DNA of 64,000 bases from Streptomyces sp. NBC_00620 (GCF_026341825.1 NZ_JAPENY010000002.1:62001-126000), one strand, 5' to 3'; numbered from the stretch's first letter, positions 32,371-41,587 are shown. The notes: generated by a model from the letters alone, not told the origin. Made by a program: numbers and translations.

Positions 32371-32460
32371 CAAACGGCGAAAGGAGGCACCACCGGCACC
32401 CGCGAACGCACGGAAGGGGCAGGGAGGGCCGGACGCACCGGCACCCACATACGCACGGGA

Positions 32461-32577
32461 GGGGCCGGGGGCCGGTACATCAAATGCCCGTCGCGTACGT
32501 TCGCGTCACCGGACGCTTCCCTGCTCGGCCAAGGTCTGATCCGTCGGCGACGGGCGGATGTACCGGCCCCCGGCCCC
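32461..32577 (-). repeat. 117-bp element with terminal inverted repeats, copy 1
   Basis: The ends are 21-bp perfect inverted repeats: the left end contains GGGGGCCGGTACATC and the right end GATGTACCGGCCCCC. A second inner pair GCCCGTCGC/GCGACGGGC follows. The whole element recurs, inverted, at 49454-49570 with only three mismatches and no gaps. It lies downstream of the DUF305 gene. Strand is given relative to copy 2. It is too short to code for a transposase and looks like a MITE or REP-type element. Confidence 0.85.
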
Positions 32578-32634
32578 GACCCACCACCGGCCCCCGGCCC
32601 CGCCCCCACCGAACCCCAGGCGCCCGAGACGGGC

Positions 32635-33276
32635 TCACGCCCCCCGAGCCTCCAACATCCCCGCCATGAGATCGATCTCAGACTCCTGCGCCTCCACCAT
32701 CCCCGTGGCCAGCCTCCGCTCCACCCCGACCTCACACTTCTCCACACACCCCTCGGCCATGTGAATCCCGCCCTTGTGATGCGAGGTCATCAACTGCAGA
32801 TAGAAGACCTCGGCCGGTTTGCCGCTAAGCGTGTTGAGCTTCTCCAGCTCGGTATTGGTCGCCATGCCGGGCATCAGCGCCCCGTCCTCGCCGGAGACCA
32901 TCCCGTCCATGCCCATCCACGCCATGGGCCCGTCCGAAGACACCTTCGGCAGCTCCCACAGATCGAGCCACCCCAGCAGCATGCCCCGCTGGTTCGCCTG
33001 CGTCTGCGCGATGTCGTACGCGAGACGCCGTACCTCCACGTTCTCGGTGCGGTCCCGCACGATGTACGACATCTCGACGGCCTGCTGATGATGGACCGCC
33101 ATGTCCCGGGCGAACCCCGCGTCGGCGGAATCGGCAGAGGGAGTGACGACCCCCGAGTCGTCACTGCCACCAACCCCGTCGGCGACCGCATACGTGATCG
33201 CCCCCGCAGCGACGAGCACCGCCGCCGCGGCCCCGGAGATCCAGCCGATCTGCTTCATCCGGTTCATCCGGCTCAC
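32635..33276 (-). CDS. DUF305-family protein, membrane anchored
   Basis: The 213-residue protein has one N-terminal membrane helix or uncleaved signal (about 9-30) and a DUF305 four-helix, ferritin-like domain outside the membrane with paired His motifs (DMAVHHQQAVEMS and MTSHHKGGIHMAEG) and Met-rich text (MAWMGMDGMVSG) suggesting metal, perhaps copper, binding. The GTG at 33276 overlaps the stop of the upstream DUF3105 gene (GTGA), so the two are coupled. Function of the family is not established. Confidence 0.85.
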   Translation of the reverse strand: MSRMNRMKQIGWISGAAAAVLVAAGAITYAVADGVGGSDDSGVVTPSADSADAGFARDMAVHHQQAVEMSYIVRDRTENVEVRRLAYDIAQTQANQRGMLLGWLDLWELPKVSSDGPMAWMGMDGMVSGEDGALMPGMATNTELEKLNTLSGKPAEVFYLQLMTSHHKGGIHMAEGCVEKCEVGVERRLATGMVEAQESEIDLMAGMLEARGA

Positions 33277-33938
33277 TGGGACAGCCCGCCGGTGCACGCG
33301 GCACCCGGCTCCGGCGTCTGGTCGCCCTGCACGAAGGACTCGAAGAACTTGCCGACGTTGGCGTCGGTCGCGCTCGACACCGTGCGCTGCTTGCCCCACG
33401 CGCTGAGCATGATCGGGTCCTTCTGGTCCTCGACGGGGCTCATCAGCGTGTACGGGGTTGTCTTGACCTTCGCCGCGAGCGCCTTGACGTCGGCGTCAGA
33501 GGCCTTGCTGTTGTACGTCACCCAGACCGCGCCATGTTCCAGGGAGTGTACGGCGTTCATGTTGTTGACCGCCTTGGTGTAGACATCGCCGTTGCAGTTC
33601 ATCCAGACCGCGTTGTGGTCACCGCCGACCGGAGGCTCCATCGGGTAGTCCACGGTCTTGGTGACGTGCGTCTGGGAAAGCTTCGCGCTCCAGGTCTTCA
33701 CCCCGTCGGAGCCCGTGGTGAAGTGCCCCGAGCCCGCCTTGGAGTCACTCGCGGCGTCGTCCTTGTCGGACTGCGACTGGACGAGGACGACACCACCGAC
33801 GACGAGCCCGGCGACGACGACCACACTGGCGCCGATCACGAGGATCCGATTGCGACGCTCGCGGGACTGCTCGGCGCGGCGCATCTCCTCTATGCGGGCC
33901 TTGCGCGAGGCGCTGCTCGTGTTCTTCGCGGAACCCAT
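33273..33938 (-). CDS. DUF3105-family membrane protein
   Basis: The 221-residue protein has a basic N-terminal cytoplasmic segment, one membrane helix (about 31-54) and an extracytoplasmic DUF3105 domain with the conserved YPMEPPVGGDHNAVWMNCNG and HSLEHGAVWVTY segments rich in His, Cys and Trp. It is regularly paired with DUF305 in actinobacteria, as here, and a joint envelope metal or redox role is plausible. Confidence 0.85.
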   Translation of the reverse strand: MGSAKNTSSASRKARIEEMRRAEQSRERRNRILVIGASVVVVAGLVVGGVVLVQSQSDKDDAASDSKAGSGHFTTGSDGVKTWSAKLSQTHVTKTVDYPMEPPVGGDHNAVWMNCNGDVYTKAVNNMNAVHSLEHGAVWVTYNSKASDADVKALAAKVKTTPYTLMSPVEDQKDPIMLSAWGKQRTVSSATDANVGKFFESFVQGDQTPEPGAACTGGLSQ

Positions 33939-34250
33939 GGCGAGTCCTTATACGTGGGGGACGGTCGGGACAGCTGATCGTAGTGGGATAGGGGCCGCCC
34001 ATTACAGATGAGCCCCCGAGCAGGCACTATGGGCATCAGAGCAGGACCACAACAGGATGCCGGGGCGGAACCGAACAGGATCCGAAGCCGGACATCTGCC
34101 GTACGCGAGGCGTTCACGCCGAGGTCGGCCGGCCGATCAAGGTCGGCAACGCGCATGAAATGCTGTTGTGGTGGGATGCTCAGGTGCCCCGACCGTCCCC
34201 GAGGCGTGGGAGCAGGCGGCCTGACCAGCAAGGATGGGTGGAAGCGGAAG
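33939..34250. other. Intergenic region between DUF3105 and glnA2
   Basis: These 312 bp separate divergent genes and must hold both promoters. A near-palindrome GGTCGGCCGGCCGATC lies at about 34121-34136. No RNA gene or small coding sequence could be supported. Confidence 0.4.
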
Positions 34251-35612
34251 ATGGACAAGCAGCAGGAGTTCGTGCTCCGGACACTGGAGGAGCGTGACAT
34301 CCGGTTCGTACGCCTGTGGTTCACGGACGTACTCGGCTTCCTCAAGTCGGTGGCCGTGGCCCCGGCAGAGCTGGAACAGGCCTTCGACGAGGGCATCGGC
34401 TTCGACGGCTCGGCGATCGAGGGCTTCGCCCGCGTATACGAATCGGACATGATCGCCAAGCCGGACCCCTCGACCTTCCAGGTCCTGCCGTGGCGCGCGG
34501 AGGCCCCGGGCACCGCCCGGATGTTCTGCGACATCCTGATGCCGGACGGCTCCCCGTCCTTCGCGGACCCGCGCTACGTCCTCAAGCGCACCCTCACCAA
34601 GACCTCCGACCTGGGATTCACCTTCTACACCCACCCGGAGATCGAGTTCTTCCTGCTGAAGGACCGCCCGCTGGACGGCACGCGGCCCACCCCCGCGGAC
34701 AACTCCGGCTACTTCGACCACACCCCGCAGAACGTCGGCATGGACTTCCGCCGCCAGGCGATCACCATGCTGGAGTCGATGGGCATCTCCGTCGAGTTCT
34801 CGCACCACGAGGGCGCGCCCGGCCAGCAGGAGATCGACCTGCGCTACGCCGACGCGCTGTCCACGGCGGACAACATCATGACGTTCCGCCTGGTCATGAA
34901 GCAGGTCGCGCTGGAGCAGGGCATCCAGGCCACCTTCATGCCGAAGCCGTTCTCCGAGCACCCCGGCTCGGGCATGCACACGCACCTCTCGCTCTTCGAG
35001 GGCGACCGCAACGCCTTCTACGAGTCCGGCTCGGAGTACCAGCTCTCCAAGGTCGGCCGCTCCTTCATCGCGGGCCTGCTGAAGCACGCCGCGGAGATCT
35101 CCGCGGTCACCAACCAGTGGGTCAACTCCTACAAGCGCATCTGGGGCGGCTCGGAGCGCACCGCGGGCGCCGGCGGCGAGGCCCCCTCGTACATCTGCTG
35201 GGGCCACAACAACCGCTCCGCCCTCGTCCGCGTCCCGATGTACAAGCCGGGCAAGACGGGCTCGGCACGGGTCGAGGTCCGCTCCATCGACTCGGGCGCG
35301 AACCCCTACCTGGCGTACGCGATGCTCCTCGCCGCCGGCCTCAAGGGCATCGAAGAGGGCTACGAGCTCCCCCCGGGCGCCGACGACGACGTCTGGGCCC
35401 TCTCCGACGCCGAACGCCGCGCCATGGGCATCGAGCCCCTGCCCCAGAACCTCGGCGAGGCCCTGAGCCTCATGGAACGCAGCGAACTCGTCGCCGAAAC
35501 CCTGGGCGAACACGTCTTCGACTTCTTCCTCCGCAACAAGCGCCAGGAGTGGGAGGAGTACCGCAGCGAGGTCACCGCGTTCGAACTGCGGAAGAACCTG
35601 CCGGTGCTGTAG
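34251..35612 (+). CDS. glnA2: Glutamine synthetase-like protein, GlnA2 type (gamma-glutamylpolyamine synthetase)
   Basis: The 453-residue protein has the full class I glutamine synthetase fold: GFDGSAIEGFARVYESDM, HPEIEFFL, HHEGAPGQQEIDLRY, SGMHTHLSLF, and NNRSALVRVPMYKPG. The Tyr adenylylation loop (NLYDLPP) is absent; ADDDVWALSDAERRAMG stands in its place, so GlnE should not control it. It matches the actinobacterial GlnA2, shown in S. coelicolor to glutamylate polyamines; that function is carried over by resemblance. Its last 30 codons double as an integration site: a second copy of the 3' end lies at 41465-41551. Confidence 0.88.
   Translation: MDKQQEFVLRTLEERDIRFVRLWFTDVLGFLKSVAVAPAELEQAFDEGIGFDGSAIEGFARVYESDMIAKPDPSTFQVLPWRAEAPGTARMFCDILMPDGSPSFADPRYVLKRTLTKTSDLGFTFYTHPEIEFFLLKDRPLDGTRPTPADNSGYFDHTPQNVGMDFRRQAITMLESMGISVEFSHHEGAPGQQEIDLRYADALSTADNIMTFRLVMKQVALEQGIQATFMPKPFSEHPGSGMHTHLSLFEGDRNAFYESGSEYQLSKVGRSFIAGLLKHAAEISAVTNQWVNSYKRIWGGSERTAGAGGEAPSYICWGHNNRSALVRVPMYKPGKTGSARVEVRSIDSGANPYLAYAMLLAAGLKGIEEGYELPPGADDDVWALSDAERRAMGIEPLPQNLGEALSLMERSELVAETLGEHVFDFFLRNKRQEWEEYRSEVTAFELRKNLPVL
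35525..35557 (+). repeat. Left attachment site (attL) within glnA2
   Basis: This 33-bp sequence is identical to 41465-41497. The text 3' of it (35558-35682, the functional glnA2 tail and terminator) is probably element-derived, while the diverged copy at the right end would be the original chromosomal tail. Confidence 0.75.
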
Positions 35613-35647
35613 GCGCAGGTCAACGCGACTATCGAGCTGGAACGAGA

Positions 35648-35682
35648 CGTAGGGCCGACGGTCGTTGACCGTCGGCCCTACG
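35648..35682 (+). terminator. Terminator of glnA2
   Basis: CGTAGGGCCGACGGTC (35648-35663) pairs with its complement (35667-35682) over 16 bp around GTT. The same arms recur at 41588-41622 beyond the right attachment site. Confidence 0.9.
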
Positions 35683-35687
35683 GCGTC

Positions 35688-36108
35688 TTACTGGCCCTGG
35701 GCCGTCTCTGGGCCGTCAGGTGCTGAATCGGTGCCTGCGTACAGGCTGTCCACGGCCCTTCGGGTCCGCCCGTCGCTGCTCGGCATGAGGTGCGTGTACA
35801 CCCGGAGTGTGAACCCTGGGTCTGTGTGACCGAGGTACGTACTCAGGGCTTTGACGTTCTCTCCTGCGTCCAACAGCACGGGAGGCGTAGAAGTGCCGCA
35901 GAGCGTGCATGCCATGTTCTCGCGCTGCCTGGTGCCGCTCGCCGGGCTTCGGCTCGGGGATGACGCCGGCCGTGACGAGGGCGGGCTTCCACGCGCGCAG
36001 GTTGAAGTCTGTACGGCGAACTGCGCCGACTCCGTTGGCCCTGGTGAGTAACAACCGCTTGGTGACGAGCGGACCGTCCGGCCGAAGCCAGGGCAGCGAG
36101 ACTTCTGC
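35688..36108 (-). pseudogene. Tyrosine recombinase (integrase), truncated and frameshifted
   Basis: Only the C-terminal catalytic part survives. The first frame gives SLPWLRPDGPLVTKRLLLT and HALRHFYAS (the H-x-x-R box). Near 35885-35905 the frame shifts, and the second frame continues with LLDAGENVKALSTYLGH, then GFTLRVYTHLMPSS carrying the catalytic Tyr. The N-terminal SAM-like and core-binding parts are missing; homology stops close to where the methyltransferase remnant begins on the other strand. It is most likely the integrase that placed the element in glnA2 and is now inactive. Confidence 0.8.
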
Positions 36109-36900
36109 ATGTCGAATCTCGGATTGGCTCCCTCCGTTGTGCGCTTCTACGGCGAGACCGTGGACGAGAGCGGGCGCCTGCATCGCTCAGCGGATGGAAC
36201 TCCTACGCCGCTTCCTGCCGCCGGCGCCCGCGAAAGTTCTGGACGTCGGCGGCGGGGCGGGGGTGCACGCGGAGTGGCTGATCAGGGACGGATACGCGGT
36301 CTCCTTGGCGGACCTGTTCCTCGCCACGTTGAGCAGACATCGGCTATCTGCCCGGCGTCGCTCGGAGATGCGCGAGCGCTGGAAGCGGGTGACAAGAGCT
36401 ACGACGTGGTTCAGCTACTTGGCCCGCTTTACGACCTGCCCGACGCCGCTGACCGCCGTAGAGCGCTCGCTGAAGCGCGACGCGTAGTGAAACCGGGTGG
36501 GCTGGTGGCCGCAGCAGAGATCAACCGCTACGTCTCGCTGTTCGAGCACGTCACGTACGCACACCTGCACACCGAGCGCATGCAAGAACCGGTTTCCAAG
36601 ATTCTTCGCACAGCTGTGCACGACGGTCCTCCCTTCACTCTGGCGTACTTCCATCATGCGGAGGAACTTGTGGACGAGCTAAGAGAGTCGGGACTTACTG
36701 GCGTGGAGGTTTTCGGGATCGAAGGCCCGGCGTGGCCTCTCGTCAAGGCTGTTGAACAGCAGCCTGGCGAGGGGCCTACCGATGACCTGATGGCCTCCGC
36801 CATGACCGCCGCGCGGATGGCTGAGCCGTATCCGGAGTTGCTCGCAGCTAGTTCGCACCTGCTCGCGGTAGGACGGGCGCCCGCTGATGACGTGGCCTGA
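36109..36900 (+). pseudogene. SAM-dependent methyltransferase with frameshifts
   Basis: The frame starting at 36109 encodes a plausible N-terminus (VVRFYGETVDESGRLHRS) and, from about 36380 on, a plausible C-terminal half (SYDVVQLLGPLYDLPD, ARRVVKPGGLVAAAEINRY). Between them the SAM-binding motif MELLRRFLPPAPAKVLDVGGGAGVHAEWLI is in another frame (36194 to about 36330). Two compensating frameshifts explain this. Without repair no intact methyltransferase is made. Confidence 0.75.
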
Positions 36901-37028
36901 CCCGTGCTGAGGCATGGGCGGAGCTCTCGCGAGACCCTTGCAGCCCTTTGGCGGTGATCATCATCCTCACTCCGAGGCAGAGGAATCGAGCATCGAGTGG
37001 CCGAACGAGCAAGGCACGCTGGACCATG

Positions 37029-40000
37029 TCATGTAGGGCGCATTCCGGTAAACGAGATTCCTGATGGAGGAGATGACTGGAATCTAACGACCCTGTCATA
37101 GATACTCGGCAGGTCTTCAATGGTTTCGTCATCTGCGACCCAATTGAGGATCTCCGTCGCGAAATCAATACTCACCTCGTCAAGCTTTAGTGAAATGAAC
37201 TGAATCACTTCAGCGATGTTTGCCCGCCCGGATGCTGCGGCTTTCTTAATGATGGTCATTCGCTGCTGTACATCGTCGTGATCCTTTGGCGGAATGATTT
37301 GCATCGCCGCCAATCCCACGGTCATCGCAACTTCAGGGTCCCTATCCAACTGTGTTCGCACCCTTTGCCACTCAGCGAGTACTTTGTTGCAGGTCGCCGG
37401 ATCGACCCCACTCCGAGCGAATTGGGGAATTACTAGGCGTCCTAGACCCGCGAGCTCGAAGTGATTTGACCAATATTCTACGACGTCAAATTCTATGTAC
37501 GGCATCCAGAAGTCGCCGATCTTCGTATATCGGCCAACGCGGTCGAGCACCTCCATCCATTCTGCATTGCATGGCACTGCGCCGAGCCATCCCAGCGGCG
37601 TGTGGCTTCCATGGCTCGCATAATTGGCGAGCTGCATGACTTGGTGAGGCGTTGCGGAAACTCCGATTTCTCCGTGAGCTCCTCGGTATGGATCGGTCAC
37701 AGCCGTCATAACATGAGAGGCGAGTCTCGACCTATCACTCAAATCCGTCCTGTTGCCGATTATCGAAAGCATGCTGTCTAGCGATCTTTCGAATAGCGTC
37801 CCAGGTATGTGGCTTCGTGCAAGCAAAAATCGAGACGATCGAACTGGTATGAACGGAACTCGGTCCCTCAACCAGTCATCGAAGCTGTTGGACAGATGAT
37901 TCAGAGAGAAGTCGAGCCAAGAATCCTCAACAGCATCCCAGTCCTGGAGCTCACCCAAGCGGCCATCTGAAATTTCGGCAATCGTAGATCGCCCCTTTTC
38001 CACGCTGGATAGAGCTTCAACGAAGATCCACGGGAGGAATTGTCTGAGAGGCTTGACAGACGGCGCGTTTGGCAGCGCTGCATTCACGGCATCAGCCAGG
38101 CTTATGGAATTTGGATTCCTGCAAAAGTCCACAACTCGCATGAGCCAATGATTTTCCGGAAAATTGGAATCTTGAGCTTCTTGGAGCGGTTCCCAGGAAC
38201 GGGATCGAACTTTGGAAAGTCGAAGAGTTACTAGTCGGCCATTCGGGCCACGAAAGAGCGCTATCTCGCAATCGTTTCGCCCTCGACTATTAGTACCGGA
38301 GAATGCGGCAAAGAGAGGGGCTAACCATGCAGGCGCCGAAAAGCTGCCAGTGAACTCTCGAAGCTGGATTGCCTCGTGGGAAGATCGTAGTGCAATGTAC
38401 GGTAGACGATTCGTTGTTTCCGGCGAAGCCAAGCATCCTGCCATCGATTGGAAAAGTGATGGGATTGCACACTCAAGGCCGATTTCCAGTACCCGAAGGC
38501 GTTCTTGGCTGCTGCCACTCTGTAGACTCTGGAGGGCTTCAACAGCCCAGGGATCACGGTGATCGGCTCTAATGCCAATGAATTGCAAGGTAGCTTTGCT
38601 GGGAATTGTTCCAGCCCGCAGTTTGGTTTCGATGGCGTCTCTAGCGATAGCCATGCCGCGTTCACTAATGCACGTGCCGAGCATGGCCACATGCTCGGCA
38701 GGCGGTAGCGAGAAGAGCTTCAATGCTTCCTCTACCAGTGTCACTTCGTAACGCGGCGCCTTGACCATCCCGTCGTGCAGGATCTCTACCGCCAACCTTG
38801 AGCCCGTAAAAGTGCGGCGTGGGAGATTACCAAAGACATCTGAGTGAGTGTTGAGTTCAGAAACCAGCATCATCACCGAGTCACGCAGCGTGCGCCGATT
38901 CACGAAGATGTTACCAAGTGCGAACAGGAGAACGTTACGCCAGTGGGAGTTAAGAGACATAGCCTGAAGGCGATTGGCTATCTCTTCCTCACCGCATTTG
39001 AGCAATGCGTCGGCAGCCCAGAATTCTTGCAATGACCGAATCTCGAAACTGACTTCACCTTCCCTGGAAGGAACTAGGAAGACGAGCCTGTCAGTCGCCA
39101 AACGACTAAGGGACGCGGCGAGTTGCAGTAGCGCTTCTCCCTCATGTCCCTCTTCCTGTAGACGTTCGAAAATTATCTCATTTAGCTCCAGTAGGGTGAG
39201 GCGGGATTCAGTTTCTCCCGATCTTTCACTTCGCTCCTGGAGGAGTAATCCGACATCGGCATGTATGGAATTGATGTCCGTCCAGTGATCGCGCAGCAGA
39301 TTGCTTGCAGCGCCCTCCTTTTCGAGCTCACGTTCATAGATCACGCGGTAATACTCGGCGAATAGAGTAAATCGATCCTTCGGTGCTTTTCCTACTCTGT
39401 CCAGTAGAACAGCCATGATTGTCACCTGCAAGGGAGTCCCCATGAGGTGTGCAGTTGAAGCCTCTGCGGAAGCTTGTTGCAGGCGACTCATCAGCCTGCT
39501 CACCTTTTCGGATTCTGCGCCGTGCCGAGATATTGCAAGCTTCAATCCATAAGCGAGGGCGTGCTCACCTTCGAGTGGGAGAAGTACGTAGTGACGGAAG
39601 TTTTCGGGTGAAAATTCGTCCGTGTAGCCCTGAGGCCTGGTAGTGGCTACGATGACGAGATCGGCTCCTGTCTCGTCGGCCTCGATCTGAAATTCGTTGA
39701 TTCGATTCATCACTTGGGCCCTGTTGCTTGTCCCTGGGACCTCGTCGAGTCCGTCCAAGATGAGAAGCCAAGGGAAATCGCGCAACCAATCTCGAATCTG
39801 CAAGGCCGAGACAGAGACAGCTGATCCCTCGCTAACTTGCTCGGCGATATAATCAAGGACACTGTGGCAACGTCCCCGAGCGAGCTCGTCTGCGAAGCGC
39901 GTCAACGGAATCTTAACGGGCCACCTGCGTGCTCCCGGTACGAGTGACTCTCTTTCTGCTTGTTCTGTGATTCTTGAAACAGCAGTCTTCACATCGGCAT

Positions 40001-40913
40001 TACGCATTGATACGGTCTCACGTACCAGAAAAGCTCTGTAAAGCTGGCACATGAATTGACTTACTGTGCTTTTCCCCTGCCCGGGCCCGCCCACGAGCAC
40101 GAACTTATTCGGAGTGGTCTCTCGGTCAGGGTCTTCCCATCGATTTGCCTGGTTAACGTCGCAGGCGGCTATAAGTGTCTCAAGGCAGCGCGCTTGGAAT
40201 GATTGCGAGCGCTCCGCCGCGAGCCCAATGGGAAGATCCACAAAAACATCAGCCAGTGGGGTTGTTCGGTCGTCCGCGGCACCAGCTTGATCGAGATTTG
40301 CGTAACGGTCTTTAAGTAGCTCTCTGGCGAGGAAGGAGCGAATTGCCTGCGCAGTCTCTATTTTCTCTCTCTGTATGTTCCCGTAGAGAGATGAAAGTAT
40401 GTCACCGGGAAGAATCCAGGCCGAGTAGGAAGTGCGTATACCATCATGCTTTTCGAGGAAGCGGCAGATATTCTCGGCGTGCCAAACGGCCCATCCTTTA
40501 ATACCAAGCTTGGCGCATTGCGTTTCCATCTCTTTTGTCACTCGGTCGATTCCACCGGTTCCAGGGGTGGCCGAAAGGGAGACGTTGCTCGCAAAAATGA
40601 TATAGTCAGGTTTGGGGGATCGCTTCTCGGATTCCTTCCACTCCTTGAACTCTTTACGGATTTCTCGAATCAGCCATGAAGCCTCCTCTCTTGGGGGCGC
40701 CGGTGTCTCCTTGTATTTCGCTTGCAGAACTCCGTAGCCGTCCCAAACGCGGCTCCCTTCGGGTGCTTTTATCGTTCCGTTGAATGTTGCCTCCCTTCCG
40801 CCGTCGGGGCCGGGGCCAAGCATGGTCACAAAGGGGCCAATTTCTGCTGAAGCTATGGCTTGGGTGAGGTTCTCAAACTCTCGGGGCCCTAGGCGGTAGA
40901 GATCGAAGCGCAT
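37029..40913 (-). CDS. Mrr-like nuclease - NACHT/STAND NTPase, putative antiphage defence protein
   Basis: The 1294-residue protein has an N-terminal restriction-endonuclease-like region: REFENL helix, PDGGREATF (Asp37, Glu41) and GVLQAKYKE (Gln64-x-Lys66), the D-(E/Q)xK layout of Mrr nucleases. A NACHT-type NTPase follows with P-loop GGPGQGKST near 273-281, Walker B LLILDGLDEVPG near 381-391 and an ATTRPQGY sensor region. About 700 further residues are helical and unassigned, as expected for a STAND sensor. Avs and bacterial NACHT defence proteins share this layout. Base composition is near 50% GC, unlike its neighbours, showing horizontal origin. GGAG lies unusually close to the ATG at 40913. 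Confidence 0.82.
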   Translation of the reverse strand: MRFDLYRLGPREFENLTQAIASAEIGPFVTMLGPGPDGGREATFNGTIKAPEGSRVWDGYGVLQAKYKETPAPPREEASWLIREIRKEFKEWKESEKRSPKPDYIIFASNVSLSATPGTGGIDRVTKEMETQCAKLGIKGWAVWHAENICRFLEKHDGIRTSYSAWILPGDILSSLYGNIQREKIETAQAIRSFLARELLKDRYANLDQAGAADDRTTPLADVFVDLPIGLAAERSQSFQARCLETLIAACDVNQANRWEDPDRETTPNKFVLVGGPGQGKSTVSQFMCQLYRAFLVRETVSMRNADVKTAVSRITEQAERESLVPGARRWPVKIPLTRFADELARGRCHSVLDYIAEQVSEGSAVSVSALQIRDWLRDFPWLLILDGLDEVPGTSNRAQVMNRINEFQIEADETGADLVIVATTRPQGYTDEFSPENFRHYVLLPLEGEHALAYGLKLAISRHGAESEKVSRLMSRLQQASAEASTAHLMGTPLQVTIMAVLLDRVGKAPKDRFTLFAEYYRVIYERELEKEGAASNLLRDHWTDINSIHADVGLLLQERSERSGETESRLTLLELNEIIFERLQEEGHEGEALLQLAASLSRLATDRLVFLVPSREGEVSFEIRSLQEFWAADALLKCGEEEIANRLQAMSLNSHWRNVLLFALGNIFVNRRTLRDSVMMLVSELNTHSDVFGNLPRRTFTGSRLAVEILHDGMVKAPRYEVTLVEEALKLFSLPPAEHVAMLGTCISERGMAIARDAIETKLRAGTIPSKATLQFIGIRADHRDPWAVEALQSLQSGSSQERLRVLEIGLECAIPSLFQSMAGCLASPETTNRLPYIALRSSHEAIQLREFTGSFSAPAWLAPLFAAFSGTNSRGRNDCEIALFRGPNGRLVTLRLSKVRSRSWEPLQEAQDSNFPENHWLMRVVDFCRNPNSISLADAVNAALPNAPSVKPLRQFLPWIFVEALSSVEKGRSTIAEISDGRLGELQDWDAVEDSWLDFSLNHLSNSFDDWLRDRVPFIPVRSSRFLLARSHIPGTLFERSLDSMLSIIGNRTDLSDRSRLASHVMTAVTDPYRGAHGEIGVSATPHQVMQLANYASHGSHTPLGWLGAVPCNAEWMEVLDRVGRYTKIGDFWMPYIEFDVVEYWSNHFELAGLGRLVIPQFARSGVDPATCNKVLAEWQRVRTQLDRDPEVAMTVGLAAMQIIPPKDHDDVQQRMTIIKKAAASGRANIAEVIQFISLKLDEVSIDFATEILNWVADDETIEDLPSIYDRVVRFQSSPPSGISFTGMRPT

Positions 40914-41464
40914 GCTCCAAGTATGGCGAGGCGGGAAGGCCGTTGGCAGCAGAATGGGCGGATCGCACCTATGTACGTTAGCGGCGGCTCGTGCATCGTC
41001 GGGCCGGAGCGCTATGGCAGCCCAGGGCTCACGAATCCGTTGCAGCGGGTCCCACGCTCAGGGACCTAGGTCAGGGGTAGTAGGAAGGCGGGTCACCGTC
41101 TCTGTAGTTGTTGGTGTACGCTCAAAAGAGCGGGACGCACTGGCTGAGACTCCTGGAGATCACGTCACTAGCTCAGTGATTCTGTGGGTGGCCCCACACG
41201 GCACCAGCAACCTCACGGAGTATTTTCAAGATCAGGACGAGACGTGGATGGGGATCGAACACTCCGCTCACATATCTTCTAAAAGTCCTGGTCAGGCGAG
41301 TTCTTAGTGTGTGATCTTGAGGGGACTGTAAATCTACCGAGGTGCTCAAGCGGGGCCGTCTGTGGGTGGCCCACAGCGGCCAACAACGACCAATGACGGC
41401 CGTTCGATCACAGGTCAGCGCTGCACCGACGTCGATCGCGGGAGGTCTCTCCGTGCCGCCGCCA
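40914..41464. other. Right-hand intergenic part of the integrated element
   Basis: No gene is supported in these 551 bp. CTGTGGG-TGG-CCCACAG (41360-41376) and a related TGTGGG-TGGC-CCCACA (41183-41198) are small hairpins sharing the text CTGTGGGTGGCCC. The promoter of the leftward STAND gene must lie at the left of this stretch. Composition is intermediate between the element and the chromosome. Confidence 0.45.
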
Positions 41465-41551
41465 CTTCCTCCGCAACAAGCGCCAGGAGTGGGAGGAATA
41501 CCGCTCCGAGGTGACGGCGTTGGAACTGCGGAAGAACCTGCCGGTGCTGTA
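41465..41551 (+). pseudogene. Displaced 3' end of glnA2 with right attachment site
   Basis: The segment encodes FLRNKRQEWEEYRSEV followed by TALELRKNLPVL and a stop, one residue different (Leu for Phe) from the end of the intact GlnA2. The first 33 bp are identical to the left attachment site, after which synonymous changes accumulate. It has no start codon and is followed by the same type of terminator as glnA2, so it is the original chromosomal tail pushed aside by integration. Confidence 0.85.
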
Positions 41552-41587
41552 AGCACAGCTCAGCGCGGGCGCTCCACTTAAACAGCA

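Larger units (their letters stand above)
35525..41497. mobile_element. Decayed integrative element inserted in the 3' end of glnA2
   Basis: A 33-bp perfect direct repeat (35525-35557 and 41465-41497; begins CTTCCTCCGCAACAAG and ends GGAGTGGGAGGA) flanks about 5.9 kb. After each repeat the glnA2 reading frame continues to an identical-length end, but with synonymous differences, and then to a matching terminator. This is expected when an element carries its own copy of the target gene's 3' end in attP. Just inside the left site is a broken tyrosine integrase; cargo is a frameshifted methyltransferase and an intact STAND nuclease gene of lower GC. No excisionase, replication or transfer genes remain. 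Confidence 0.8.

Noticed and set aside
32461..32577. Apparently conserved peptide (RRRIRPWPS... ANVRDG) encoded by both copies of the 117-bp element
   Set aside because: The conservation is explained by the near-identical DNA; there is no start codon with ribosome binding site and the three differences include a codon-changing one.
41230..41335. tRNA-like text: GACTGTAAATCTACCG (like a tRNA-Tyr anticodon arm) and GGGGATCGAAC (like a reversed T arm)
   Set aside because: The two parts are on opposite strands and no acceptor stem, D arm or correctly placed T arm can be drawn. At most a degraded fragment or chance.
40914..41464. Additional small cargo gene upstream of the STAND protein
   Set aside because: The open frames here are short, lack ribosome binding sites and show no family features.
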